The translations under genes and the position numbers were made by a program. 64,000 bases of DNA from Trissonchulus latispiculum (taxonomy: Eukaryota; Nematoda; Enoplea; Enoplida; Ironidae), in NCBI GenBank assembly GCA_030248195.1, contig JASAND010006862.1, forward strand, positions 57,314 to 121,313. The letters are read 5' to 3'. Under the pieces are notes generated by a model. That model was given only the letters and a program-made list of their open reading frames with translations, did not search any database and had not been told where the DNA came from. Positions 51,576-63,400 of the stretch are shown one piece after another (position 1 is the stretch's first letter; each line of letters starts with the position of its first letter).

Positions 51576-51953
51576 GGGCCAGTTTCATAAAAGACCGTCT
51601 CGAGTTCTCAAGTTCTCGAGTTCTCGAGTAGTCTGTCTTCAGTGACAAAAGCCTCTTCTCAATTAAAAATTATATGTAAAAGTCTACGGAAAATTTTATG
51701 GTGATTTATTGCGTCAATTACAGAAGTTATTGAAAGAGAAAGAAAAATTTACAAATTTAGATTTTCAAAAATTTCTCGAGTAAGTCTCAAGTTGGCGAAA
51801 TTTTCTCTGGTCGAAATCGACCAGAGAACTTGACTCGATAACTCGAGAACTTGTTCAGCGTGACTTTCAATACAACTTGCGGGTCTCGAAAACTTCCAGC
51901 GTAGTTTAGCTACTAGACTCGAGAACTCGAGAACATTTTTATGAAACCGGCCC
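51576..51953. mobile_element. Palindromic MITE with GGGCCAGTTTCATAAAA ends
   Basis: Inverted ends GGGCC(A/G)GTTTCATAAAA, CAG on both sides (51573-51575, 51954-51956), and internal CTCGAGAACT repeats in both orientations. Confidence 0.8.
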
Positions 51954-52024
51954 CAGGAGTTCTTTTATAGTTTTCAATCGTTTGCTAATCCAAAAATATG
52001 TGTCAACAGTTTATACCTTTCAGA

Positions 52025-52899
52025 ATGATGGAATGGAGGAGTTTAATGGTTTGGCTGTTTTTTTCCACTGCTGTGTTTAAAGGTAATTCTGAAAGTTGGT
52101 GTGCTGAGATGTACGCGCAAAAGCCTCTACTTTCAACACAAACTGAATTTATATGTCACATTAAATTTGTTACTAATGAATATGCGCTTAAATTTGGTGG
52201 TCACATGAAATGAGATTTGATGTCTGAATTAACTAAGGGCCATTTCATAAAAAAAACGCTTAAACGACTTCTTAGCTTAAAAGTGAATTTATTTATGAAA
52301 AGAGTGGTCGCTTAAACAGCGTATAACGGCCGTTTAAGCCGATTATTTATGAAAAGGAATTTTTAAACCATTTTAGTCTTTTAAGCTAGGCCGCTTAAGC
52401 TAAGCCGTCTAAGCTCTTTATGAAAAGGCCCTTAGATGTGAAACAATAATAAACTCAAAACGTAAATGGTACTGGATTACTGGCGTTGAATATTACCGTT
52501 AACAGTGAACATTTATAGCCTCAGCCTGACGTAACTCATTTTATTAAAAATGTTTAGGCATGTGTAGAACCCTTAGCCACAACGGACTTCTATATGTTTT
52601 GGGGGAAACTGGACAAAACTGTTTGGATGTTTGCACTACAGAAGGCCGCACCTGCGTGGATGAACCCATACGAGAAGATTTCCACATTGTTGGAGCTATT
52701 ATGCAACAGTTTATTCTTGAACGAGGCGTATGCTGCAACACAGGGACACCAGCAGATACACAGTTTAAGGGACCCGCACTTGCAATTTATCCAACTGGGA
52801 TGATTTATTGTTCTGGTTACGGCACACCCGGTTTGTCCGCTTATACTTGCTCCATGGACACAATATATAAATACGACCAGAGATTGTGTGTTTGTGAGG
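52025..52899 (+). CDS. Probable secreted Cys-rich host protein, two exons seen
   Basis: Exon 1 (52025-52082) encodes a signal peptide (MMEWRSLMVWLFFSTAVFKG) and ends with a GT donor. An in-frame ATG at 51998 would lengthen it. Exon 2 (52558-52899) starts after TTTAG, ends G|GTACGT, and is 342 bases with phase 1 at both ends, the classic exchangeable extracellular module. It encodes about eight or nine cysteines (C-L-D-V-C..G-R-T-C..V-C-C-N..I-Y-C-S-G-Y..Y-T-C-S-M..R-L-C-V-C). The spacing recalls Cys-rich secreted domains such as the tail of MGAT5-type proteins, but I cannot name it. A MITE (52236-52431) sits in the intron. Further exons may exist downstream. Confidence 0.55.
52236..52431. mobile_element. 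Palindromic MITE in an intron (AGGGCC ends)
   Basis: Ends AGGGCCATTTCATAAAA and, inverted, AGGGCCTTTTCATAAAG, bordered by TA. The interior is full of GCTTAAACGR/CTTAAGC palindromes. Lies in the 475-base intron of the Cys-rich gene. Confidence 0.75.
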
Positions 52900-55869
52900 G
52901 TACGTAAATGGAAACAAAAGAGTAATACATCAATACGTGAAAGCAAGAGTAGATACTTGTTCTGTATATATAGTGCTACATACTTCCATTTCATACTGTT
53001 CACCACTGAGTCTGCTTGAAGCTTACCGTTACGGGTTTTACCATGATTACCAAGATGTACAACATTCTATTATTAAACAGGGATCGCTCATATCCCATAA
53101 GCATGCTTCGGTTCTGCATCTGCTGTGTACGTTTTCCGTGCTTGTGCCACTAGCAACAATCCGTGTCCAAGAATGTCCGTGTCCGTGTCCGAACCCAGTA
53201 GACTGCTTCCGAATCCAAGTGGAACTGTCGCACTACACTTGACAAAATCCAACAGCAGCTCACATAATCCATCCCAATGGACGGAATTGTCCCCACTGCG
53301 CAGTTTTGGACAGACTGATACTGGGCAGTCACTTGCCAAAGTCACATGGGGGTAGCACAACACCCTGTACGTCTGCGCATCTTGATAACTAAGTGGACCA
53401 AATCAGATTTGGGTAGCACAACATCCTGTATCCCTGCACACCATTGGACCTCAGTCGTGGTGTCACTTTGATTTCTGTTGACTCGCCGTTGCAAAATTTA
53501 TTTGACTGATGCAGTAGAGTGTAGAAGCAATTATCTTTTAGAAAAATTCAAACTAAATATAGTGGAGAAGCTTCAATGCATATTAGTGAACACATTTTTA
53601 TAATTTAAAAATACCTCGTGGCGTTATTTGTTTCTAAAATCCTCCGCAGCTATTATCGATTAGTGAAATACTGCTCACAGAAACCGTATACAGTACAATA
53701 CAAAATTGAATTGCACCAAATCATATTAGCAGCGGTCGTTGTCGAACACCTCCTTTTTGATGTTCGACGCTCAAAAATGAAACTGTTTATGTTCCAAGTA
53801 AAGCAGTGTCTGTCTAATCTTATTGCGCAATCCACGAATTGTGATTCAATTCATGAGCTTGATAACAGCAAGTTGGCTGGTGTAGTGCATTAGACGTAAG
53901 ACGGGCACTGCACTAGCTAGAGGTAATTTTATTTAGCTAGAGAGCATTTTAGTTCCTACGGATAGTTCTTACACACGTTCTTTGCGTTGGATGTAGAAAG
54001 AAAACGATAATTCAGATACTTCCAAAAATGATTTTGAAAGAAGCCGATGTGTTTTCCAAAGTTTTATTCCTCAAAGACACTGGTGTAACAGCTGATTTGG
54101 GTCTTTCGCTACTTAAAATTCAGGAAACTTGGACGCAGTTTGAGGACTTGCATTTGGAAACATCAAGTAATAGGCAACTTCAATCGAAAGTATCCTTCAG
54201 CATCGTGCTTCTCAGAATATGGCTATAAATTAATGATTTTAAAACACTTTTATCATCAAGTCAAGGTTGCTGCCAATGGATTGAGAACATTGGGTGCATC
54301 CTCGTAAGTTTGAATCAATAAATGCTTAAATACTGATATCTAAATGGCTCAATGACGAAATGATCCCCTTTTAGTGGTTTTCTTGTACACTTTTCTCTAA
54401 GACAGCCTCCTTCAGGTATAGCGCTATCCTTTAGGCAATTTACAGCTGATACTTTAATAAATAATACACAGAAACCATGAATTTGTATAGCCATTCTGCT
54501 TTAAGTCGTGTTCTGTTTTGCAAATGTATGACTGTGTAAATTTCAGACCCTGGACAACCCAACAGTGAACCAGTTACGAGCTCTCTGAAAACAAGTCTGG
54601 CCGAGAACAGGTGTCCCTATCAAAATTCAGGTAGTCGATTTAGTTTTGTGGACAGTGAAAACCACTGATGTTGTAAAACGACAATTAGGTTAAATAAAAA
54701 GTTGTGTTGAGCTGTAGTGCTACGGTGAACATTTTTGAACTACACAGCTTGGATGCAGTCGTGTGAGATCAAGAGTACATAATAGAACAGGAGTATGGAA
54801 CTTATGCACTACTATGTACTAACATGCTAAGCATGCTCGGGTCGTTAACTCGTGAACCTCCTTCCGAAACTGTCGGGAACCTTGAAACTGTTTACATGTT
54901 TTCAAATATGTAGACGAGACGTGTGTCTGCCCGCTGATTCGTTAATTAGCCTTAGGCTTACGGTATGAATTTTATTGGTGATTTTCATTAAAACAACCTT
55001 AACTAAGGTTAAAGTAATTAAAAACTGTACACAGCTTCTTTGCTGCTAAAACTTAGAATGATGTGAAGATTCTTTAAGGATGAAAATTAGCATTTATGTC
55101 ATAAAAGTTTATAGGCTGGTTGTATCGTTTTGACCCAGATAATACAAATTTTCAATTAACACCACTGCTTAGTATTATTGCCTCACATCAAACATTTATC
55201 TTTTCTAACAAAAAATTTTAAGGTGTTGTGCGATCTTTAATAAACCACCCCGATGAGTTAATAATGATGCCCAGTGTTAAAACAGTACATAATGGTTCCA
55301 TCTGCATTTTTGTTTCCGTTCTGAGGCTTTTCTATTTCCGAGCTTGTCACAATTCGGTTTTGCGTTGCCCTTCTCTGTTGGGGCGAGTATTCAGGCAAGC
55401 TCGCTGAGCACTCTGTTATGATCCAAACCTATTACCTAACAGCGGGCTGATCACACACTAACGCTTTCACCTCGGTGTTCACCTACAAGGGGCCTCCGTA
55501 TGTGATTAAATGTTCACCCGGTTCTCAAGTCTGATTCTTAACTACGTCAACAGTAGACTTTTAAGACCAGTGCTCGATCTCGCTTTAAATAAACCGAACA
55601 CAATAGCTAAGTTAGTATAAAAATCTTGAACATTTTATTTGTACAAGAATTAATTAGAACGATATGTAAAACAAACTCAAAATTCTTAAGTTAATGCAGA
55701 CGTTAATACATCCAGCTTATGACAAAGCAAACTGATATGAATCTGTCAACTCACAGAAACACAAGCAAACAGTAACTGACTTTATATTACGAAACTATAT
55801 AATCTTGTTCCCAAACCTTTTAGTAGTTTTAAAATCACTCTTACCTGTTGTTGTTGTTGTTGTTGTCGC
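52900..55869. other. Host DNA, no gene recognised
   Basis: Contains a CCGTGTCCGTGTCC microsatellite near 53160-53190, a GTAGCACAACA(T/C)CCTGTA repeat (53350 and 53414) and short frames. The 91-codon frame at 53618-53893 is not supported by any motif. A GTT tract ends at about 55864. Confidence 0.35.
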
Positions 55870-56304
55870 TGCTTCCGGCCACTTAACCAAAGTCAATCGA
55901 CTCGGACAGTCCCACCAGGGTGGACCCGTCCGCAGTCCCGAAGAAAGGCTAGGACCTACAGGGGCCTATCCCAGAGGGCTTGGGCTGAGGGAATGAGCAC
56001 AGGTGGAGGATACGGGCCCTGTCAGCCTAACGGCACCTGAGATGAGGTGTTGCAGGGTGTCTTCTTGGCCTGGACAGAACCTGCAGTAAGGATCCGCTCC
56101 TGCCCCGATATGGTGCAAAAAGCAGTTTAGTAACGGGGTAAACCCGCCAATCCTGAGTTTGGAAAAAACTGTTCTCTCGCTTCTTTTGAGATTGAGTTCA
56201 GAGGGGCTGTGAGCGCGCGGGATGCGGTTTAGATAACAGAGTCTGTCTGACTGGAGAGTTGAAATCGACTGGTTGGTAACGTGCCTGGAAATGAGACATT
56301 TGAC
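55870..56304 (-). pseudogene. LINE-type reverse transcriptase C-terminal relic
   Basis: On the minus strand a decayed frame reads E-I-E-V-D-F-S-A-V-K-C-L-I-S-R, then L-N-R-I-P-R-A-H-S..S-K-L-R-I-G-G-F-T-P-L-L-N-C-F-L-H-H-I-G-A and C-R-F-C-P-G-Q-E-D-T-L-Q-H-L-I. This is the usual zinc-knuckle end of non-LTR retrotransposon ORF2 proteins, with the last Cys lost. Stops and frame changes follow. It borders the 80-bp array directly. Confidence 0.65.
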
Positions 56305-58608
56305 CGCACTAAAGTCTACTTCGATTTCTGATTGGCTGAGGCTACTGGCCAGATTGGCCAGTCATTCTGCGGTTATCACTCTTACGCACTAAAGTCTACT
56401 TCGATTTCTGATTGGCTGAGGCTACTGGCCATATTGGCCAGTCATTCTGCGGTTATCAGTCTTACGCACTAAAGTCTACTTCGATTTCTGATTGGCTGAG
56501 GCTACTGGCCAGATTGGCCAGTCATTCTGCGGTCATCACTCTTACGCACTAAAGTCTACTTCGATTTCTGATTGGCTGAGGCTACTGGATAGATTGGCCA
56601 GTCATTCTGCGGTTATCACTCTTACGCACTAAAGTCTACTTCGATTTCTGATTGGCTGAGGCTACTGGCCAGATTGGCCAGTCATTCTGCGGTTATCACT
56701 CTTACGCACTAAAGTCTACTTCGATTTCTGATGCTCTGAGGCTACTGGCCAGATTGGCCAGTCATTCTGCGGTTATCATTCTTACGCACTAAAGTCTACT
56801 TCGATTTCTGATTGGCTGAGGCTACTGGCCAGGTTGGCCATCATTCTGCGGTTATCACTCTTACGCACTAAAGTCTACTTCGATTTCTGATTGGCTGAGG
56901 CTACTGGCCAGATTGGCCAGTCATTCTGCGGTTATCACTCTTACGCACTAAAGTCTACTTCGATTTCTGATTGGCTGAGGCTACTGGCCAGATTGGCCAG
57001 TCATTCTGCGGTTATCACTCTTACGCACTAAAGTCTACTTCGATTTCTGATTGGCTGAGGCTACTGGCCAGATTGGCCAGTCATTCTGCGGTTATCACTC
57101 TTACGCACTAAAGTCTACTTCGATTTCTGATTGGCTGAGGCTACTGGCCAGATTGGCCAGTCATTCTGCGGTTATCACTCTTACCAAGAGTACATAATAC
57201 ATAAGAGTATGACAGCTGGCATACTCTATGTATTATCGCTGCCTAATCTGCCGCACGGCGACCCCCCCGCAATGGCCGGCCCCCCCGAGTCGCGGCGGGG
57301 GGGCCCCGCTGGGTGGGGAAACGGCGGGGGTTTGTGGTGAGAAAGAAGGTTGGGGGGGGGGGGGGGGCGGGGAGAGGGGGCGCATAAATAGAGTGCGGTA
57401 TTTTGTAGTTCCACTAAAGTCTACTTCGATTTCTGATTGGCTGAGGCTACTGGCAAGATTGGCCAGTCATTCTGCGGTTATCACTCTTACGCACTAAAGT
57501 CTACTTCGATTTCTGATTGGCTGAGGCTACTGGCCAGATTGGCCAGTCATTCTGCGGTTATCACTCTTACGCACTAAAGTCTACTTCGATTTCTGATTGG
57601 CTGAGGCTACTGGCCAGATTGGCCAGTCATTCTGCGGTTATCACTCTTACGAACTAAAGTCTACTTCGATTTCTGATTGGCTGAGGCTACTGGCCAGATT
57701 GGCCAGTCATTCTGCGGTTATCACTCTTACGCACTAAAGTCTTCTTCGATTTCTGATTGGCTGAGGCTACTGGCCAGATTGGCCAGTCATTCTGCGGTTA
57801 TCACTCTTACGCACTAAAGTCTACTTCGATTTCTGATTGGCTGAGGCTACTGGCCAGATTGGCCAGTCATTCTGTGGTTGTCACTCTTACGCACTAAAGT
57901 CTACTTCGATTTCTGATTGGCTGAGGCTACTGGCCAGATTGGCCAGTGATTCTGCGGTTGTCACTCTTACGCACTAAAGTCAACTTCGATTTCTGATTGG
58001 CTGAGGCTACTGGCCAGATTGGCCAGTCATTCTGCGGTTATCACTCTTACGCACTAAAGTCTACTTCGATTTCTGATTGGCTGAGGCTACTGGCCAGATT
58101 GGCCAGTCATTCTGCGGTTATCACTCTTACGCACTAAAGTCAACTTCGATTTCTGATTGGCTGAGGCTACTGGCCAGATTGGCCAGTTATTCTGCGGTTG
58201 TCACTCTTACGCACTAAAGTCTACTTCGATTTCTGATTGGCTGAGGCTACTGGCCAGATTGGCCAGTCATTCTGCGGTTGTTACTCTTACGCACTAAAGT
58301 CTACTTCGATTTCTGATTGGCTGAGGCTACTGGACAGATTGGCCAGTCATTCTGCGGTTGTCACTCTTACGCACTAAAGTCAACTTCGATTTCTGATTGG
58401 CTGAGGCTACTGGCCAGATTGGCCAGTCATTCTGCGGTTATCACTCTTACGCACTAAAGTCTACTTCGATTTCTGATTGGCTGAGGCTACTGGCCAGATT
58501 GGCCAGTCATTCTGCGGTTATCACTCTTACGCACTAAAGTCAACTTCGATTTCTGATTGGCTGAGGCTACTGGCCAGATTGGCCAGTCATTCTGCGGTTA
58601 TCACTCTT
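56305..58608. repeat. 80-bp minisatellite, about 26 copies in two blocks
   Basis: The unit starts ACGCACTAAAGTCTACTTCG and contains CTGATTGGCTGAGG and the perfect inverted repeat ACTGGCCA-GAT-TGGCCAGT. About 11 units lie in 56305-57183 and about 15 in 57414-58608, with very little divergence. On the minus strand a unit reads as LINE coding sequence (L-A-N-L-A-S-S-L-S-Q-S-E-I-E-V-D-F-S-A) that continues in frame into the relic at 55870-56304. Confidence 0.93.
57184..57413. other. GC-homopolymer insertion splitting the minisatellite
   Basis: Begins with a hairpin (AATACATAAGAGTATG..CATACTCTATGTATT), then C-runs, G-runs (one of about 18 G) and purine-rich sequence. It may be a foldback insertion or a sequencing/assembly artefact. 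Confidence 0.6.
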
Positions 58609-59926
58609 ATTTAACGGTCGGAACCGAATCAACAGCTGAATCAAAGCCAAATCCTTTCAAATCACCCCTAGATTCTCTCCCACACTTAACATTTATAAAA
58701 ATTGGAATGTCATTGGAAAGTGCAGAAAACATGCTATAATGTTGTGGAACTGTTTTAATTGCATGACCTAATTGCAGTTATAATCTGTTAATTAAACAGC
58801 TGAAAAATTTACAACCTACCACACTCTTACCAGACCAAACTAACCAGCGTGGAAAAATTTCGTCTAAGCCTAATACTACTAAGGTTCGGTTGCTCTCAAG
58901 CCCTGAAGCTGAAGCCGCAGCTGAACACTATCGCCGCTGAACACTACCCCCGTGGTAACAACTTAACACCTGAAAGCAGATTTTGTAGCAACTTTTATTT
59001 TTAGTGTGCCCTCCAGATTGGATAATATTGGAAGGAATTTGTTATAAAAATGTTGACCTGACGGTCGAATTTAAGATTGCTGCCACATATTGCGCTGTCA
59101 TGCATGGGCATTTGCCGGTGTTCCTGAATTCGGCAGAGTATGCCACATATTACGGAAAATTCTCCTTGTAAGTTAGCCTCTCAGCTTCAGTTTTGCACTG
59201 ATTAAAACAGTTCCGCTTGTCAGACACTGCTTATTCATTTAAGCGCATGTCATATTGATGGTGGTTCTTATTTTTAACTGGCTTTGAACGTTTTGCATAA
59301 AGTTAGTCAATACTGTATTCAAAACATCAGAGATACGCCATTTGTTAGTTCCGTAATATGCCGAACCTATAAAAAGACAAGCTTAAAATATTTATGAATG
59401 CAGCAATGTAAAGCAATACCTACGTGTCAATAAATTGAAAATCTAATTAGACAAAAATTACATGTGTCAAATTTTACAGTACCACCTGGGTCAACGGCGT
59501 GTCAGAAGATAACGGAGCTTCGTACATTGTGGTTCCTGGATTTTCAAAAAAGTTGTTGTGAGTGTCTAATTTTCTAATTTTCGGTAACAGTAGTGACTAT
59601 AGTGTCCTCTTAACATACAGGAGTTTATAATTTTTTCGATATATTCGCTGTATAGTGACATCCTTCTTTCTTTCGCTTATAATTTTTTATTATTCTAACT
59701 TTATCACCATTGTTTACACATTTCAAATATCGAACCTGAATATATCGAAAAGTGTAACGGATCAAGGTGACACACGGTCAACCTTTCCGTTGCTGGCGGC
59801 TGTAGCTAGCATAGCTACCCATCAGGCTTTGTATAACATCATCACCTTGGGTTGGGAGAACTTTGCAAGTCACGTAGCTCCCCCAACGTGTATGTTTGGG
59901 ATTGGGTGGGTTCCCCCCCCCCCTCG
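58609..59926. other. Host DNA, no gene recognised
   Basis: No supported coding region or RNA gene. Confidence 0.4.
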
Positions 59927-60504
59927 TGACTTGGGAGCTACATGATTGGGGGAATTCTCACTAGGGGGCGCTCGTGGGAGGGTTCAGCCCAACCCTCGCT
60001 TCCTCCTTCAGTATTGTTATTTCTGTCGCCTTGAACACTCGTGTTATTTATACGCTATTCTAACCCCCCAGTTGCTGTATTTTCCTCCCCAATTTATCTC
60101 TACCCTCATAGCTCTCCCCCGGAGCTACTGGTGCGTTGGCTGACTCCCGTCAGTAACTGTAAGTTATTTGTATAACTTTTGTTTGTGTGAGGGTTCAACC
60201 CATTTATTTTATATTAACTTGATATAATAATAGCTTGTTGTTTCTATTCCTGATTAAACTGTATTTAGTTAGGTTTTGACTTTCTGAGCTCCTGCTAGGT
60301 AGGTAGTCTTACTTTGAGTGAGTGAAAGGACGAGTCATCTCGCCCTTAGGGTAGGATTATTTACTGCGTATATTATCTGGCGAGGCTGTCCCGACCGTCT
60401 CCTGTAGTCGGTCAGTTATCCATCTGTGCCACGGTCTCCTCGTCCGCTACGTCTGGGCGTGGTAACGGTGTTAGTAGGTACGAATATGTACTAGCCCCGC
60501 TACA
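59927..60504 (+). repeat. LTR-like repeat, copy 1
   Basis: Begins TGACTTGGGAGCTAC and ends CCCCGCTACA (TG..CA termini). Nearly identical to 60621-61190 in the same orientation. Both are preceded by CCCCTCG, so the true boundary may be a few bases further out. Confidence 0.75.
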
Positions 60505-60620
60505 AAAGTAAAAATTGGCTCCGCAAAAGCTAAAGATATGAAACTATAAAAGAATAAGATAAGTTATCTTCCAGAATTTGTAGAGACACTTTCTCATTAA
60601 AATTACTCTGCTCCCCCTCG

Positions 60621-61190
60621 TGACTTGGGAGCTACATGATTGGGGGAAATTCTCACTAGGGGGCGCTCGTGGGAGGGTTCAGCCCAACCCTCGCTTCCCC
60701 CTTCAGTATTGTTATTTCTGTCGCCTTGAACACTCGTGTTATTTATACGCTATTCTATTCCCCCAATTGCTGTATATTACTCCCCAATTTATCTCTCCCC
60801 TCATAGCTCTCCCCCGGAGCTACTGGTGCGTTGGCTGACTCCCGTCAGTAACTATAAGTTATTTGTATAAGTGTTGTTTGTGTGAGTGTTCAACCCATAT
60901 TATCTTGTTATAATAATAACTTGTTGTTTCTATTCCTTATTAAACTGTATTTAGCTAGGTTTAGACTTTCTGAACTCCTGCTAGGTCGGTAGTCTTACTT
61001 TGAGTGAGTGAAAGGACGAGTCATCTTGCCCTTAGGGTAGGATTATTTACTGCGTATATTATCTGGCGAGGCTGTCCCGACCGTCTCCTGGTGTCGGTCA
61101 GTTATCCATCTGTACCACGGACTCCGCGTCCGCTACGTCTGGGCGTGGTAACGGTGCTAGTAGGCACGAATATTTACTAGCCCCGCTACA
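60621..61190 (+). repeat. LTR-like repeat, copy 2
   Basis: Direct copy of 59927-60504, only 116 bases away. A Gag-like frame follows about 620 bases downstream, so this copy may be the 5' LTR of an element that continues toward the right end. The 618 bases between (61191-61808) contain no gene and look like a retroelement leader. Confidence 0.72.
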
Positions 61191-61808
61191 TTAGGCTGTC
61201 AGGAGCTCAGGGATTTCTTGCCTGAACCCCTTTGTAAAATGTTTTTCAAATTTTTGTCAATTTTTGTTTTAGTTTCGTTGGGGTCCCCCCGTAGTTCTTC
61301 GCGTTCAGTGCACTAGTTTTTTCCAATTTTTTTAGGTAGATAAACCCCACCCCTAGGGCCAAAAATCTGAAATTTTTTCTCCTAGGGTTTGTGTGGTTTG
61401 TATACGTGTATAAATTGTATACCTGTTTCTCCTGCAATTTAGGCTCTAATACAGCTTGTATATTTGTGGTGAGTTAGTCTAAGGCTATTTTTGGGATTTG
61501 AGCTAGGATATTTTTCCAAAACTCGTACCTAATTAACGAATAATTTTATTGTGATAATTTTGTTTGTGTTTGTGATTTTATCTGTCTAATCGCATTCATT
61601 TTAGGTTAATTTTGGTAACTTGTCCATATTTTCAGGTCAACAATAGTAGTCATCTGCTCTAATTTACACCAATTTATTGTATTTTGTACAATCTTTTATA
61701 TACGTATACATTTGTATTTTTCTGGGGTACCTAGGAATATTTTTGAGTTGTGCTTAATTGTCTTTTTCAAAAAGAACTTTTAGATTTAAGAAGAGAGTTC
61801 AACTCAAT

Positions 61809-63116
61809 ATGGATCAAAAGCGCACAAGCCTACGCTTGAAGGAACGAGAACTACGTCACTAGCCATATTCGGTGACTGGACATCGTGGAGACTCCCACTT
61901 GGACTGCATGGCATGTCTGCCTTCCACGTCGAGAACGAAAGCGGGGTCGTTCAACGACCGGGACCCGGTGCAGAGGATGCGCCCCCGGTCCAGTTCTGCT
62001 ACGACAGCGGACCTGAGAAGAAAGAAGAGTGGCTGGGCATCGGGGACTGCTCGGAAAAGCAGTGCCCCTACTCTGGATGCAACGATTTCCAGTTCTTTGA
62101 CGACATTATCTGAGCCTGAATCGTCTGGAATGGGTCCGTCATCGGACTCGGCTTTCGTGACAGCAGCATCAATCCTGATATCTTTGGATGACGACCAACC
62201 TAGCGGTTCAGCCGCTCAGGCACGAAGCTTCAATGACGAAATGAATAGAACACTGGACTGGAATGAAGTTGGATTGGAACAGAGGGACTATCCTCAGAGT
62301 TCTGCGTCGAGTCCCGGGGACCAGACCGTCATCGGTCTTGAGGAGCGCATGGACTTGGGTTTGCCCCGAGACCGTGGGCAGGCTCTACAAAAATTTGATG
62401 ATGATATGACGGGAGCTGGGGCGACGCCCGGATTGCCACTTTTGGACGACCTGGTACATTCAGTGTTCCAGAACCTCGGAATTGATTTGGAGCACGAGTT
62501 CTCACTTGGAACGGCGGCACTGAACAATTGGGCCATGGATTCGGGAGCACAGCATAGGCTGTCTTGGGATCCATCATTTGATGTTGGAACTCAGGCTTTG
62601 GCTTCACCGTCTCATCAGCCCAGTCCATCAAGGAGCTCCGCTGGTGTCATCACCCCGGTAGCAGCGAATCATGGAATGGAACAACAAGTCATGGTGCCTC
62701 AGCCCTCACAAACGACGACCAGGGGACAGATGGGTTCAGCCCTGAGAAAGCAGTCGTAATCACATTGAACACGACCGTCGTGAATAACCAGATTTTGCGA
62801 CCGGACCTTTGGTCAACCCCAACACAAACCTCATCACCGGTGACCAGACGACCAAATATCTTGCGACCATCGGTTCGTGGTGGGTTCATGCTGGTGGTCG
62901 GACTTTGATGTCGTCAATTCCGGAAACCGTTCCAACTGATCATTTGGGGTCAATGGAACCATCAACCAGTCATCAGCCATCACAGGAACAGACGGTTCAG
63001 CCGACTGTCCCCCACCACGACGACCATCGTCCGGTGGGTCGGTCAACATGGTCAGCATGACGTCTCAACAGGTGCAGATGTTGAATGACTACACCAAGTG
63101 GTTCAAGTCAATCTCC
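61809..63116 (+). pseudogene. Gag-like frame of a retroelement
   Basis: Begins M-D-Q-K-R-T-S-L-R-L-K at 61809, with a stop at about 61860. It then runs open 61872-62759: G-D-S-H-L-D-C-M-A-C-L followed by Ser/Thr/Asp-rich, apparently disordered sequence, continuing in another frame to 63060. The H..C..C-L start resembles DIRS-type Gag proteins, but the evidence is thin. Interrupted at 63117 by a foldback element. Confidence 0.45.
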
Positions 63117-63400
63117 AAGGGTCGATTCACAAAAAGTACTTAAACGGCTTAACTTAAACGAAGTGGTTTTTGTGAAACCGATTTCTACTCAAACGGCTTA
63201 AACGACTTAAACGACTTAACTTAAGTCGTTTAAGTAGACCCCTTTCACAAAAAAACCAGCTACTTAAACTTTAAGTAAAGTGGCGTTTCACAAATACAGG
63301 TCTGCTTAAACTCTCAGCGACTTAAACTTTAAGCCGTTTAGGTAGAACTTCTTTCATAAAAACTACTTAGTTTAAGTAGTTTAAGTAGACCGCTTAAATG
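63117..63400. mobile_element. Foldback/MITE rich in CTTAAACGACTTAAG palindromes
   Basis: Repeated ACTTAAACGGCTTAAAC and its complement GTTTAAGTCGTTTAAGT fold on each other, with TTCACAAAAA and TTTCATAAAA segments as in the MITE at 52236-52431. It interrupts the retroelement frame. The right boundary is approximate. Confidence 0.6.

Noticed and set aside
53618..53893. 91-codon plus-strand frame as a host gene
   Set aside because: No motif, no splice context and ordinary composition.
57131..57497. Gly/Pro-rich frames over the GC insertion
   Set aside because: Caused by G and C homopolymers within a repeat.
56305..58608. CRISPR-like array
   Set aside because: The 80-bp units are contiguous with no unique spacers; this is a minisatellite in animal DNA.
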